DNA from: Deltaproteobacteria bacterium
GTDB taxonomy: Bacteria; Bdellovibrionota; UBA1018; UBA923
Assembly (NCBI GenBank): GCA_016194725.1
Contig: JACQAW010000006.1
Location: 1-14,616, forward strand
Length of the DNA: 14,616 bases
Reading direction: 5' to 3'
Part shown: in pieces, positions 7,033 through 14,100 of the stretch
Layout of the letters: the number at the start of each line of letters is the position of its first letter
Position numbering within the stretch: position 1 is the first letter of the stretch
Translations under genes and position numbers: made by a program
The notes under the pieces: generated by a model
What the model saw: the letters and a program-made list of their open reading frames with translations, nothing else
Told to the model about the DNA's origin: nothing
The model's database searches: none

Positions 7033-7701
7033 CTAGAGGCTTCCCACGAAGATCACGTGGCGTGGGCCCCCTTCGCGCAGCCGGGCCCGCACGTTGTGCG
7101 TTTCGACTTCGAAGCCAAGGTAGCGCAGGCGGTGTTCGAATTTGCGGTCACCCCACGCCGACCACACGGCCAGCACGCCCCGCGGCTTCAGCGCCGCGCG
7201 CGCGATGGTGAGCCCTTCATTGCTATACAAACTGTTGTTTGCTGTCTGCGTAAATGCGATCGGGCCGTTGTCGACGTCCAGAAGCACGGCATCGAAGCGC
7301 CCGGAGTTGTCGCGCAAAACCCCAGCCACGTCTCCGACCCGCACCTCGACGCGTTTGTCGCTCAGCGGGCGCCCGGCAAGCTCGCCCAGCTCGGCGCGGT
7401 TCCATTCCACCACCGCAGGCATCAGTTCGGCGATGACCACCTTCGCCTGAGCGGGTAACGTATCGAGCGTCGCACGCAGGGTGAATCCCATTCCCAAGCC
7501 GCCTACCAGCACGCAGGGTTCTTCGAGCGCGCGCGCGCGCGCGCAGCCCAAAGTGGCCAGCGCTTCTTCCGAGCCCTTCATCTTGCTGCCCATGAGCGGT
7601 TTGCCGTCGGCCAGAATAAGGTATTCGCCGCCGCGGCAGGTGAGCGTCATTAAATTTCCCTCGGGGGTGCGCGCTTCGGCCAGCAGTTGCCACGGCTTCA
7701 T
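7033..7701 (-). CDS. Spermidine-synthase-like SAM-dependent transferase
   Basis: A 222-residue cytosolic protein with the Rossmann fold of the spermidine synthase/methyltransferase superfamily. The SAM-binding loop is VLVGGLGMGF at about residues 63-72. The acidic end of strand 2 is VVIAELMPAVVEWNR (88-102). Later motifs are VRVGDV (120-125) and FDAVLLDVDNGP (135-146), which resembles the D-x-x-x-G-P part of SpeE. It is shorter than true spermidine synthases, and the canonical GGGDGG loop is not seen, so aminopropyl transfer is uncertain; methyl transfer is equally possible. Its ATG overlaps the permease stop as ATGA, so the two are translationally coupled. The next gene downstream is the copper amine oxidase, which hints at amine metabolism. 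A (GC)9 tract lies within the coding sequence. Confidence 0.8.
   Translation of the reverse strand: MKPWQLLAEARTPEGNLMTLTCRGGEYLILADGKPLMGSKMKGSEEALATLGCARARALEEPCVLVGGLGMGFTLRATLDTLPAQAKVVIAELMPAVVEWNRAELGELAGRPLSDKRVEVRVGDVAGVLRDNSGRFDAVLLDVDNGPIAFTQTANNSLYSNEGLTIARAALKPRGVLAVWSAWGDRKFEHRLRYLGFEVETHNVRARLREGGPRHVIFVGSL
7527..7544. repeat. (GC)9 dinucleotide tract inside the SpeE-like gene
   Basis: Eighteen bases of uninterrupted alternating GC encode the Ala-Arg-Ala-Arg-Ala stretch just before the SAM-binding strand. Such tracts can slip in replication or adopt left-handed DNA. A change of one dinucleotide unit would shift the frame and break the protein. Confidence 0.9.
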
Positions 7702-9230
7702 TTTGAAAATACTCTTCTTAGAGCTCCCTGCGAACCCGGCTCCTGCGCGCCCTGGATCCAGCCCAAGGCGTCGACTTGCTGAGCCAGCTGGCCCGAGATG
7801 TTTCGGGCGCGTTGCCGGGCACAGGAGTTCAGCATCGGAGCATCTTCGGCAGTGACGAGCTTGAAATTTTTGAGCTGGTAGTCGTGGCAGTCGATTTCAC
7901 GCATTCCACCTACCGTAGCCGGGCTGCGGGTGAGCGTCACGTACTCTTCGAAGCGCGGACTGTCCTTGCCGGTCAGAATAGCCATCGTGGTCAGCGCCTC
8001 CCACTTCAGGCGGTCGGGCAGGCTGGTGATACGCTCTTTGATCAACGGTATGAAGCGGGCCGGCCGGTCAAAGCGGGCGCGAATCAAAGCATAGCGCGTC
8101 ATAGCGTAGTTTCCGGACTCCATCATGCCTGCTAACTCGTCCTCGCTGATGCGAGCCTGCAATAACTCATAGGTGGTGGAGTAGAAGTCATTGCTGCCCA
8201 TGCGTACCGGAAGGTGTTCCCAGATCGTTTCGACGTCGCGAACGCTGAGCTTGCCAGCATCAAAAGTGGCAATAGCTGCGAGCACCGAAGAGGCATTGTC
8301 CTGAACCCGCACGATGCGTTCGAGCCGAATCGAGGTTTGATTTTGCACCACGCGTCTTTCGGGGTCGCCGTAGGCGGTCTGATAAAGCCTGGTCAGGCGC
8401 CGAATTTCTTCTGGCTGCATCGCGCGCTCAAGCAGTATTCCGAAAGTCTCTTCACTAAGCTTTGGCGCGTAGACTTCAAGATACTCGAGGGCGGCGATGC
8501 GCTGGTTGGTGTTGCCCGTATTGACGTGCTGCAGGGCTACCGCGAATAAAATGGCAATCTGGGCCAGGCTGACGCTGGCCGCAACCAAAGCCCAGCGCCG
8601 CCTTTGGGGCTTTGGAACCGCCAGGGAATGCGCGGTCCATAAAATGCCGCCAAGACCGAATGCGAGAATGAAGGCACCGTTGACGACCAACGGTGTAAGC
8701 AGATAGGCGCTTGCCCGATGGCCGACGAAGAGAACAATCGCAATCATGCCTGCGGCCCAAAGAATCCGCTTATAGTCTTGAAGACAAAGCCTGCGCGCCG
8801 ATTTCTGCACCCGCAGGCGCTTCCAAAGAAGCAGGGCTTTGGGGTCGTGACAAACCAGTAAAAGGCAGTTGATGACAGTGAACGCCACGAAGGCTGTGCC
8901 CAGCATGGTTACGGTAAGCGACGGCCAGGTGGTGTGCGGCCACAGTTTCAAGAGAATAGGCCACTTGACCCGAAACCACTCGAGCACGTTGATCTCGGCC
9001 CAATGTTTTTGAATAATGATCGCCAGGGCCAGCAGCAAGTTGCTGCCGGTGTAGGCGACCACCGAGCTTAGCGTAACCAGATACTTCGTGGCGGCAAGGC
9101 GTACCCGCGATACGGGCTGAGCCAGCAGCCAGGACAGATTTTGCTGAAAATGATTCGTCGGAATGTAAAATCCCAGCATGCCTGCCACATACACCATCGC
9201 AATCGCCATCCAGCCGCGCGGCACGCCCAT
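7698..9230 (-). CDS. ABC-2 type permease with long soluble C-terminus; N-terminus apparently truncated
   Basis: About 510 residues from the ATG at 9230. Six hydrophobic spans are visible (about 7-24, 51-73, 105-128, 165-190, 195-215, 225-245). Between the first two is LSWLLAQPVSRVRLAATKY (33-51), the coupling-helix motif that in ABC-2 permeases follows the second span. The usual first span and extracellular loop thus appear to be missing. The last ~260 residues are soluble and helical, rich in Glu, Arg and Leu, and suggest HEAT-like packing (LSVRDVETIWEHLPVR, FIPLIKERITSLPDRL). The true start is unclear: this frame stays open to 9362 but the upstream part reads as a shadow of the ATPase gene, and no ribosome site precedes 9230. 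The partner is the ATPase upstream; it is ATGA-coupled to the SpeE-like gene. The transported substrate is unknown. Confidence 0.75.
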   Translation of the reverse strand: MGVPRGWMAIAMVYVAGMLGFYIPTNHFQQNLSWLLAQPVSRVRLAATKYLVTLSSVVAYTGSNLLLALAIIIQKHWAEINVLEWFRVKWPILLKLWPHTTWPSLTVTMLGTAFVAFTVINCLLLVCHDPKALLLWKRLRVQKSARRLCLQDYKRILWAAGMIAIVLFVGHRASAYLLTPLVVNGAFILAFGLGGILWTAHSLAVPKPQRRRWALVAASVSLAQIAILFAVALQHVNTGNTNQRIAALEYLEVYAPKLSEETFGILLERAMQPEEIRRLTRLYQTAYGDPERRVVQNQTSIRLERIVRVQDNASSVLAAIATFDAGKLSVRDVETIWEHLPVRMGSNDFYSTTYELLQARISEDELAGMMESGNYAMTRYALIRARFDRPARFIPLIKERITSLPDRLKWEALTTMAILTGKDSPRFEEYVTLTRSPATVGGMREIDCHDYQLKNFKLVTAEDAPMLNSCARQRARNISGQLAQQVDALGWIQGAQEPGSQGALRRVFSK

Positions 9231-10132
9231 GGGCTCGAGCCCAAAGCACAGGATGGCTTGCCTGCTGAAGTACGTGATTTCGTGTAATAGATGAACGCGT
9301 CCGACAGCGTTACTTTGCGTCGGTCCAGCAGCTCGGGTGAAATCGTATAGCGCGCGGCACATTCCAGATTCATGATGAAGGAAACCGAGCCATCTGAATT
9401 CAAACCAATTTCCATGCAGTCGGGGTCGGCGAAGATCGGATGCTGCACGCCTTTAGGTTGGCGCAGCTTTCTGAAATGGCTGCCCACCTCGGCCACGGGT
9501 GCGACCAGGTGCGTGCGGCCGTCGGCCAGCAGCACCACGTCGGTTGCGAACTCGTGCACCTCGGTGACCATATTGGTTGAGAGCAGCACGGTGCCGCCGG
9601 CGTCGACGCGGTTTCTTAGAATCTTGAGAAAATGGCTGCGCGCGAAGGCGTCCAGCACGGCGGTGATTTCGTCGAGCAGCAGCAGCTCGCAGCGGGTGGC
9701 CAACGCCGCCGACAGGGCCACCTGCATTTTCTGGCCGCGTGAAAGTTCGGCAAACGTTTTCGTCGGATTGATGCTCAAAGCTTTGAGATTGGCATCAAAC
9801 TCATCCTGGTTCCAGCGCGGGTGCAGGGCGCGGTAAAATGCAAAAAATTCTGAAATCGTGATGGGCAGCACGTAATCGATGTCTTCTGACACATATGCCA
9901 CCATGCGACCCAGCCGATCGCTGTCTTCATCCAGCGGCACTCCCAACACCCGCCCGCTGCCCGAGGTCAGAACCGAGTACCGCATGAGCAGCTTGATGAG
10001 AGTCGATTTGCCGGCGCCGTTCTGGCCCAGCAGCGCGTAGAAGCGCCCCTTTTCAAGCGAAAGCGACAGGTCTTTGATGACCTGGTTGAAGGAAAAACTT
10101 TTCGAAGCGCTATTGAGCTCGACGGCAAACAT
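9068..10132 (-). CDS. ABC transporter ATP-binding protein, runs on into the permease in another frame
   Basis: The frame encodes 354 residues. Residues 1-286 are a normal ATPase: Walker A GQNGAGKST (36-44), signature LSRGQ (130-134), Walker B LLLLDE (150-155) and D-loop AVLD (158-161). The switch position that is normally His is Asn187 in LLSTNMVTEVHEF. Homology to the family appears to stop at DAFIYYTKS (278-286, near base 9274). The remaining 68 residues, rich in Trp, Cys and Arg, are simply the permease coding sequence read in the wrong frame. A -1 shift near 9270 would join the ATPase to the permease in one protein. The start at ATG 10132 has a G-run upstream. It energises the adjacent ABC-2 permease. 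The extended C-terminus is probably a by-product of a deletion or a sequencing indel. Confidence 0.85.
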   Translation of the reverse strand: MFAVELNSASKSFSFNQVIKDLSLSLEKGRFYALLGQNGAGKSTLIKLLMRYSVLTSGSGRVLGVPLDEDSDRLGRMVAYVSEDIDYVLPITISEFFAFYRALHPRWNQDEFDANLKALSINPTKTFAELSRGQKMQVALSAALATRCELLLLDEITAVLDAFARSHFLKILRNRVDAGGTVLLSTNMVTEVHEFATDVVLLADGRTHLVAPVAEVGSHFRKLRQPKGVQHPIFADPDCMEIGLNSDGSVSFIMNLECAARYTISPELLDRRKVTLSDAFIYYTKSRTSAGKPSCALGSSPWACRAAGWRLRWCMWQACWDFTFRRIIFSKICPGCWLSPYRGYALPPRSIWLR

Positions 10133-10155
10133 CGCAACCCCCCCGGCCGCAAGTG

Positions 10156-10177
10156 TGCCTCTATTGTAGCAGAGGCA
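10156..10177 (-). promoter_or_regulatory. Palindrome containing an extended -10 promoter motif before the ABC operon
   Basis: In the 108-base gap after the protease gene, TGCCTCT and AGAGGCA form perfect 7-base arms around an 8-base centre. On the minus strand the centre carries TACAAT with TG one base upstream, an extended -10 motif, 30 bases before the ATG at 10132. No clear -35 is present. The arrangement suits a repressor-controlled promoter. No T-run follows, so an intrinsic terminator is unlikely. Confidence 0.4.
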
Positions 10178-10240
10178 GCCTGGGGCACCCTGCTTGATTT
10201 CCAGCACCGAATACCGATGGGACAACGCGCAGTTCGGGTG

Positions 10241-11530
10241 TTATTTATGCTTCGAGTTTTCGAAAAGGCGCATGTAATGATGCGGACGCACATGCCCGAT
10301 GCCGGGCGTGCACATGATGTCGTCGGGGTCGGGCACGACCTCGAGAACCTCAAACCCCTTTGCGCCCAGGTCGCGATAGCCGCGAAAGTAGCCGTCGATA
10401 AAGCCCAGTAGATGGCCGAACTCGTGGGCCAGCACATTGTGCGAGATGGGCTGGGGCCCCAGCGCGATGTATTCGCCGGGAATGGCATACGTCGAGTTGA
10501 TTCCGGTGGTCAGCACCGCGCAGTCGTGGGGAAACTTGGTGGCATGGGCTTTCACGTCAATATGCGCGCCCCGCGCGGGCATCCTGCTGTGGCGATAAAG
10601 CGCCGCTGCCGGCGTCAGCCGCCAAACGAGAGTCATCTTGTACATGTTCTCGCGGTCATCCACGTTCCAGATTCGTTCGATGGCTTCTTTCGACGCCGCC
10701 AGAAACTTGGAGTCCGTAATGTCGGTGCACACGGGCACCGTGATTTTCCAGACATGGGGCTTGCCGTGGTCGAGCTTCAGAAAAACGGGCGGCGTGATGT
10801 CCATGTTCTGGGAATGGATGGTATTGGCCATTCGCTTTTCAAGTTTTGCCATGTCGTCTTCCAGCATCGCGCGCGGCTTGTCGTGGTCGATGCCGTCGAC
10901 CTGCATGATGTTGCGCCGAAACTCAGGCTCGGATTTCGAATTCATCGCGTCCAGCAGGGCTTGGCGTTGCAACACCATATCGTGCAGGCGAGTCAGGCGA
11001 TCGAAGCGCGGGCGGTCCTCGGCAATCGTGCGCTGCCAGAAGCGGTTGTACTGAATATGGTGGTCAACCAGATGCTGATTGTTTTCGAGCTCGGGGTATT
11101 CCCGGGTCCAGCGCTCGTAAATCGAACGTCGGTCTTTGAGCGCCACTTTCTGGGCGCCCTTGAGCTGCTCTTCAAGCTCTTCGATTTTCGGAATTTCCCA
11201 GTCGATGAAAAGCGCCGTGCGCTCCCAGGTGTACGGCGTTGAGGTCGCGCGGGGAGTATCGCGGCGCTCGGCAAACGGCGCGTCCCGGGTCAGCAGCGGC
11301 AGCAGCTGGTAGCCATAGGGCACGGGCTTGGGCGGCTCGGGAGAAAGTTTTTTGTAGAGGTCCGGGGCCTGGGCTTTTAGGTATTTTTTCAAGACCTCAT
11401 AGCCGTGCGCGAGCTTGCGGGTATACGCCTTGTACTTCAGCTCAACCTCGTCACCACGAAGAACGTAAGGCGGCTTCACCGAGGCTGCCGCGATTGCCGC
11501 AGCCAATGCGAAGGCGAGCCCCAGCTTCAT
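10241..11530 (-). CDS. Secreted metzincin-like zinc metalloprotease, Asp as third ligand
   Basis: A 429-residue protein with a signal peptide (MKLGLAFALAAAIAAASV). A long helical, charged region follows (about 30-270). The protease core lies near the C-terminus: HEFGHLLGFID at 369-379 supplies zinc ligands H369 and H373, catalytic E370, and D379 in place of the usual third His. DDIMCTPG (403-410) provides the Met-turn at M406, 27 residues later. HExxHxxGxxD with a Met-turn is known in snapalysin-type metzincins, but the overall sequence is not one I recognise. Two Cys at about 287 and 347 could form a disulfide. Its ATG overlaps the E2-domain stop as ATGA, an odd coupling of a secreted protease to cytosolic oxoacid chemistry. 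Substrate unknown; the helical part may be an inhibitory or binding region. Confidence 0.8.
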   Translation of the reverse strand: MKLGLAFALAAAIAAASVKPPYVLRGDEVELKYKAYTRKLAHGYEVLKKYLKAQAPDLYKKLSPEPPKPVPYGYQLLPLLTRDAPFAERRDTPRATSTPYTWERTALFIDWEIPKIEELEEQLKGAQKVALKDRRSIYERWTREYPELENNQHLVDHHIQYNRFWQRTIAEDRPRFDRLTRLHDMVLQRQALLDAMNSKSEPEFRRNIMQVDGIDHDKPRAMLEDDMAKLEKRMANTIHSQNMDITPPVFLKLDHGKPHVWKITVPVCTDITDSKFLAASKEAIERIWNVDDRENMYKMTLVWRLTPAAALYRHSRMPARGAHIDVKAHATKFPHDCAVLTTGINSTYAIPGEYIALGPQPISHNVLAHEFGHLLGFIDGYFRGYRDLGAKGFEVLEVVPDPDDIMCTPGIGHVRPHHYMRLFENSKHK

Positions 11531-12360
11531 TTCAGGCCCAATTCGTCCAATCCCGCATCGGTTTCGAGCAGGCGGCGCAGGGCTTTGATCATTCGCGACC
11601 CGTAAACGCCATCGACGAAACGGTGGTCGAACGTGACGCAGATTTTCAGAACGGGAGCAATCGCGATTTTGCCGTCGATGACCACGGCCCGGTCACGCAC
11701 GGCGCCCACGGCCAGCAAAACAGGAACGCGGCTGTAGGCGACCAGCGGGGCGAAAGCCTCGTCGACTCCCAGGCCGCCGACGCTGGTAACCATGATGCTG
11801 CCAAACGGGTCCTTGGGCAGCCCGGCCCAGCGCATATCCAGGTTCAGCGTGTAGAGCAGAAAGCTCGTCAGATTCAGCACGTGACGCATCACAAAAGCGG
11901 GCAGGTGTTTGAAGTTCGCCTTGGCCTTTTTGAACGCCAGGTCTTTGTCTTCGCGTACCGCGCGCGCCTTGCTGGCAATTTCGTCGACGAACTGCTCAAT
12001 CGTTTTTGTTTCGGCGTCGTAGATGACGAAGCCAGACAGGTCCTTGCCGGCGTCATCCACTGCCGCCTGCAGAAAAACCGCGACGTTCTTGCGAAGGTAA
12101 ATGCGCCCCCAGCGAATCAGGCCATTGAGCTCGGGGTACTGGTGCAGGGTGCTGGCCGCGGCCTTGGAGACCAGCGCGGTGAAATTGGGCGGTTTTTTTC
12201 CGCCATTGCGGGCACTCCAGCTTTTCTGGTGCGCGAGAATTTTTGTCACATCGATATCGATGACGCCATAGACGCTGGGGTCGCCGCCGCCATGCCACGA
12301 ACCCAGGGCTATTTTACGCCAGGTGGTCAGCTTTGCGGGGCTCAGTTCGACATTTGCCAT
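11527..12360 (-). CDS. Stand-alone 2-oxoacid dehydrogenase E2 acyltransferase catalytic domain (no lipoyl domain)
   Basis: A 277-residue protein covering only the catalytic (CAT-like) domain of E2 acyltransferases. The active-site motif DHRFVDG (245-251) gives catalytic H246 and D250. SIMVTSVGGLG (188-198) and the following VPVLLAVGAV match the conserved core. The N-terminus begins directly with the WRKIALGSW segment, so the lipoyl domain and the peripheral-subunit-binding domain are both absent; classical E2 proteins are about 400 residues or longer. It lies one base after the dihydrolipoamide dehydrogenase stop and overlaps the protease start by four bases, so all three are one operon. It could take acyl groups from a lipoyl carrier encoded elsewhere, or use CoA thioesters for another acylation. 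The fold is clear; the reaction partner is inference. Confidence 0.85.
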   Translation of the reverse strand: MANVELSPAKLTTWRKIALGSWHGGGDPSVYGVIDIDVTKILAHQKSWSARNGGKKPPNFTALVSKAAASTLHQYPELNGLIRWGRIYLRKNVAVFLQAAVDDAGKDLSGFVIYDAETKTIEQFVDEIASKARAVREDKDLAFKKAKANFKHLPAFVMRHVLNLTSFLLYTLNLDMRWAGLPKDPFGSIMVTSVGGLGVDEAFAPLVAYSRVPVLLAVGAVRDRAVVIDGKIAIAPVLKICVTFDHRFVDGVYGSRMIKALRRLLETDAGLDELGLK

Positions 12361-12361
12361 A

Positions 12362-13804
12362 TTACTTCTTATGAACCGAAAGGCCTTGGGTGTCGAGAAA
12401 GGATTCCCAGACCATTTCAGACAGGGTTGGGTGGGGGTGAATCGTGTCGCCGATGTCCTTGGCGGTCAGGCCGGCGTGCATGGCCAGAGCGACTTCTGAG
12501 ATCAGGTTGCTGGCGTCGTGGCCCAGGATGGTGCAGCCCACCACCTTGCCGGTGTCGCGCTCGATGACGGCTTTGACCATGCCTCGGATCTTGCCCGTGC
12601 ACATGGCCTGCGCATTTTCGGCGTACTCGAATTTTCCAATCGATACCTTGAGGCCGCGCTGGCGTGCCTGGTCGGGCTGCAGGCCCACCGCGGCCATTTC
12701 GGGAATGGTGAAGATGGCGCCCGGCACGGTGTCGTAGTTGGTGCGACATTCCTCGCCGCTCATGGCGCGCAGGGCGATGATGGCGTCGTACCAGGCTTTA
12801 TGCGCCAGCGTTTGCCCGCCAACCACGTCGCCTGCCGCGTAAAGCCCCCTGCACCTGGTTTCGTTTTTCTCGTCGACCAGAATGTGGCCGCGCGGGGACA
12901 CCTGGGCGCCGACCGTTTCCAGCCCCAGGTGCTCGGAGTTGGGTTTGCGGCCGATGGCCAGCAGCACGCAGTCCACTGTCAAATCGGAATGCGTGCCGTT
13001 GGTGTCGAGCGTCAGCTTGATGCCAGAGCGAAGTTTGGCCAAGATTTGAACCTTGGTGTTGGTCAGCACCTTGACTCCATCTTCGTCAAAGTACTCCATC
13101 AGCTTCGAAACCACCTCCTGGTCCATGGCCGACAAAACCTGCGACGAATGTTCGAGCAGGTGAACCTTAACGCCGAATTTATTTAAAATGCTGGCAAACT
13201 CGCAGGCAACGACGCCGCCTCCCACGATGGCGAGCCGCTTTGGCAGTTTTTCGAACAGCACGATGTCGTCAGTGGTGACCACGAGCTTGTGGTCCGCAAT
13301 CAGCACCGGGCTTTCGGCGGGGCGCGATCCGGTAGCCACGAGCACAAAGCGCGAGGTCAGCGAATGCGCCGTTTTGTCGTCGGATTCCAGCGCGACGGTG
13401 AAGTTCGCGGCCTTAGAAGTCGGGTCATGCTTGGAAATCGTGCCGCGCGCCGAAAAAATGCGAACGCCAAGCTTGATCATGCGCGCCCTGATCGTACTGA
13501 CCATCTCGTCCATGATTTCGAACTGGCGCTTGGAGGCGACCGCGAAATCAAAAGAGAATTTTCCGGACGACTTGATGCCATGGGCTTTGAGGTCTTTCAA
13601 CCGCTGCAACGCAACCGCAGTACCCCATAGCGCCTTGGTGGGAATACAGCCGCGGTTGATGCAAGCGCCGCCAATTCGGCCCTGCTCCACCAGCGCGACC
13701 CGAAACCCCTGAAGTGAACCTTTGATCGCCGCGCTGTAACCGGCCGGCCCGCCACCAAGAATGATGAGATCGAAATCAGTCGCATTGGCGTCGAGGGTTG
13801 GCAT
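12362..13804 (-). CDS. lpdA: Dihydrolipoamide dehydrogenase (E3)
   Basis: A 480-residue FAD-dependent disulfide oxidoreductase that reoxidises dihydrolipoamide with NAD+ in 2-oxoacid dehydrogenase or glycine cleavage complexes. The FAD loop is GGGPAGYSAA (17-26). The redox-active cysteines are C48 and C53 in GGACINRGCIPTK. The NAD loop is VGGGVVACEFASIL near residue 180, and the C-terminus carries the catalytic HPHPTLSE motif. Length is typical. The ATG at 13804 directly precedes the FAD-binding strand; the frame is open to 13993, but that stretch is translated repeat sequence and is rejected. There is no good Shine-Dalgarno, and promoter hexamers lie just upstream. It is the first gene of an operon with the lone E2 domain and a protease. 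Other pyridine nucleotide-disulfide oxidoreductases are less likely because the C-terminal His-Pro-His motif is present. Confidence 0.93.
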   Translation of the reverse strand: MPTLDANATDFDLIILGGGPAGYSAAIKGSLQGFRVALVEQGRIGGACINRGCIPTKALWGTAVALQRLKDLKAHGIKSSGKFSFDFAVASKRQFEIMDEMVSTIRARMIKLGVRIFSARGTISKHDPTSKAANFTVALESDDKTAHSLTSRFVLVATGSRPAESPVLIADHKLVVTTDDIVLFEKLPKRLAIVGGGVVACEFASILNKFGVKVHLLEHSSQVLSAMDQEVVSKLMEYFDEDGVKVLTNTKVQILAKLRSGIKLTLDTNGTHSDLTVDCVLLAIGRKPNSEHLGLETVGAQVSPRGHILVDEKNETRCRGLYAAGDVVGGQTLAHKAWYDAIIALRAMSGEECRTNYDTVPGAIFTIPEMAAVGLQPDQARQRGLKVSIGKFEYAENAQAMCTGKIRGMVKAVIERDTGKVVGCTILGHDASNLISEVALAMHAGLTAKDIGDTIHPHPTLSEMVWESFLDTQGLSVHKK

Positions 13805-13814
13805 CGTTAGCTTT

Positions 13815-13843
13815 AGTGTAGAGGAGAATGGCAGCAGACACAA
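13815..13843 (-). promoter_or_regulatory. lpdA: Predicted promoter giving a near-leaderless lpdA transcript
   Basis: On the minus strand TTGTGT (13838-13843) and TACACT (13815-13820) are separated by 17 bases, each four of six matches. The -10 ends only ten bases before the ATG at 13804, so a start seven bases downstream would leave a leader of about four bases. This agrees with the missing ribosome binding site. It sits just outside the left arm of the large palindrome, which could influence it. Confidence 0.4.
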
Positions 13844-13860
13844 ATGCCGGTGACCCGTAA

Positions 13861-13881
13861 ACGGTGAACGGTGAGCGGTGA
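13861..13881 (+). repeat. Three tandem heptamers (ACGGTGA)
   Basis: ACGGTGA, ACGGTGA and GCGGTGA lie in tandem in the left arm of the palindrome. The right arm has a single reverse-complement copy at 14216-14222, so the copy number differs by two between arms. Confidence 0.85.
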
Positions 13882-13999
13882 ACTGTACCGGTTCCGGTGC
13901 CGGAACCAGTGCCCCACCAGTGCCCGTACCTGAACCCGAATTGGGACCGACACTGATACTTTTAAGCGATCGAGCCAATACCCAACACCTCATTAGCTA

Positions 14000-14070
14000 C
14001 TGGCCATATTTTGGACTTTGGATTTTCGCGGGGCCAATATCATCAAGTCCAAAGTCCAAAGTGTGGCCAG
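14000..14070. repeat. Hairpin A, 25-base stem with TTTGGAC heptamers
   Basis: 14000-14024 pairs with 14046-14070 with 22 of 25 positions matching, around a 21-base loop. The mismatches are T/C changes that would still pair as G-U on one RNA strand. The ends are CTGGCC and GGCCAG. The left stem contains TTTGGAC and TTTGGAT; the right stem contains two AAGTCCA units. Confidence 0.85.
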
Positions 14071-14100
14071 TCACCTTGTGACTTCACTGTAAGGTCGACA

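Noticed and set aside
9255..9290. Programmed -1 frameshift joining ATPase and permease
   Set aside because: The shift direction fits, but I found no X-XXY-YYZ slippery heptamer or clear downstream pseudoknot; a deletion or sequencing indel is simpler.
11239..12567. Open plus-strand frame of 442 codons opposite the protease, E2 and lpdA genes
   Set aside because: It is antisense to three genes with clear motifs, crosses their boundaries and has no recognisable domain; long antisense frames are common in GC-rich DNA.
13805..13993. N-terminal extension of lpdA to codon 543
   Set aside because: The extra residues are translated repeat sequence; the family begins just before the FAD loop, at ATG 13804.
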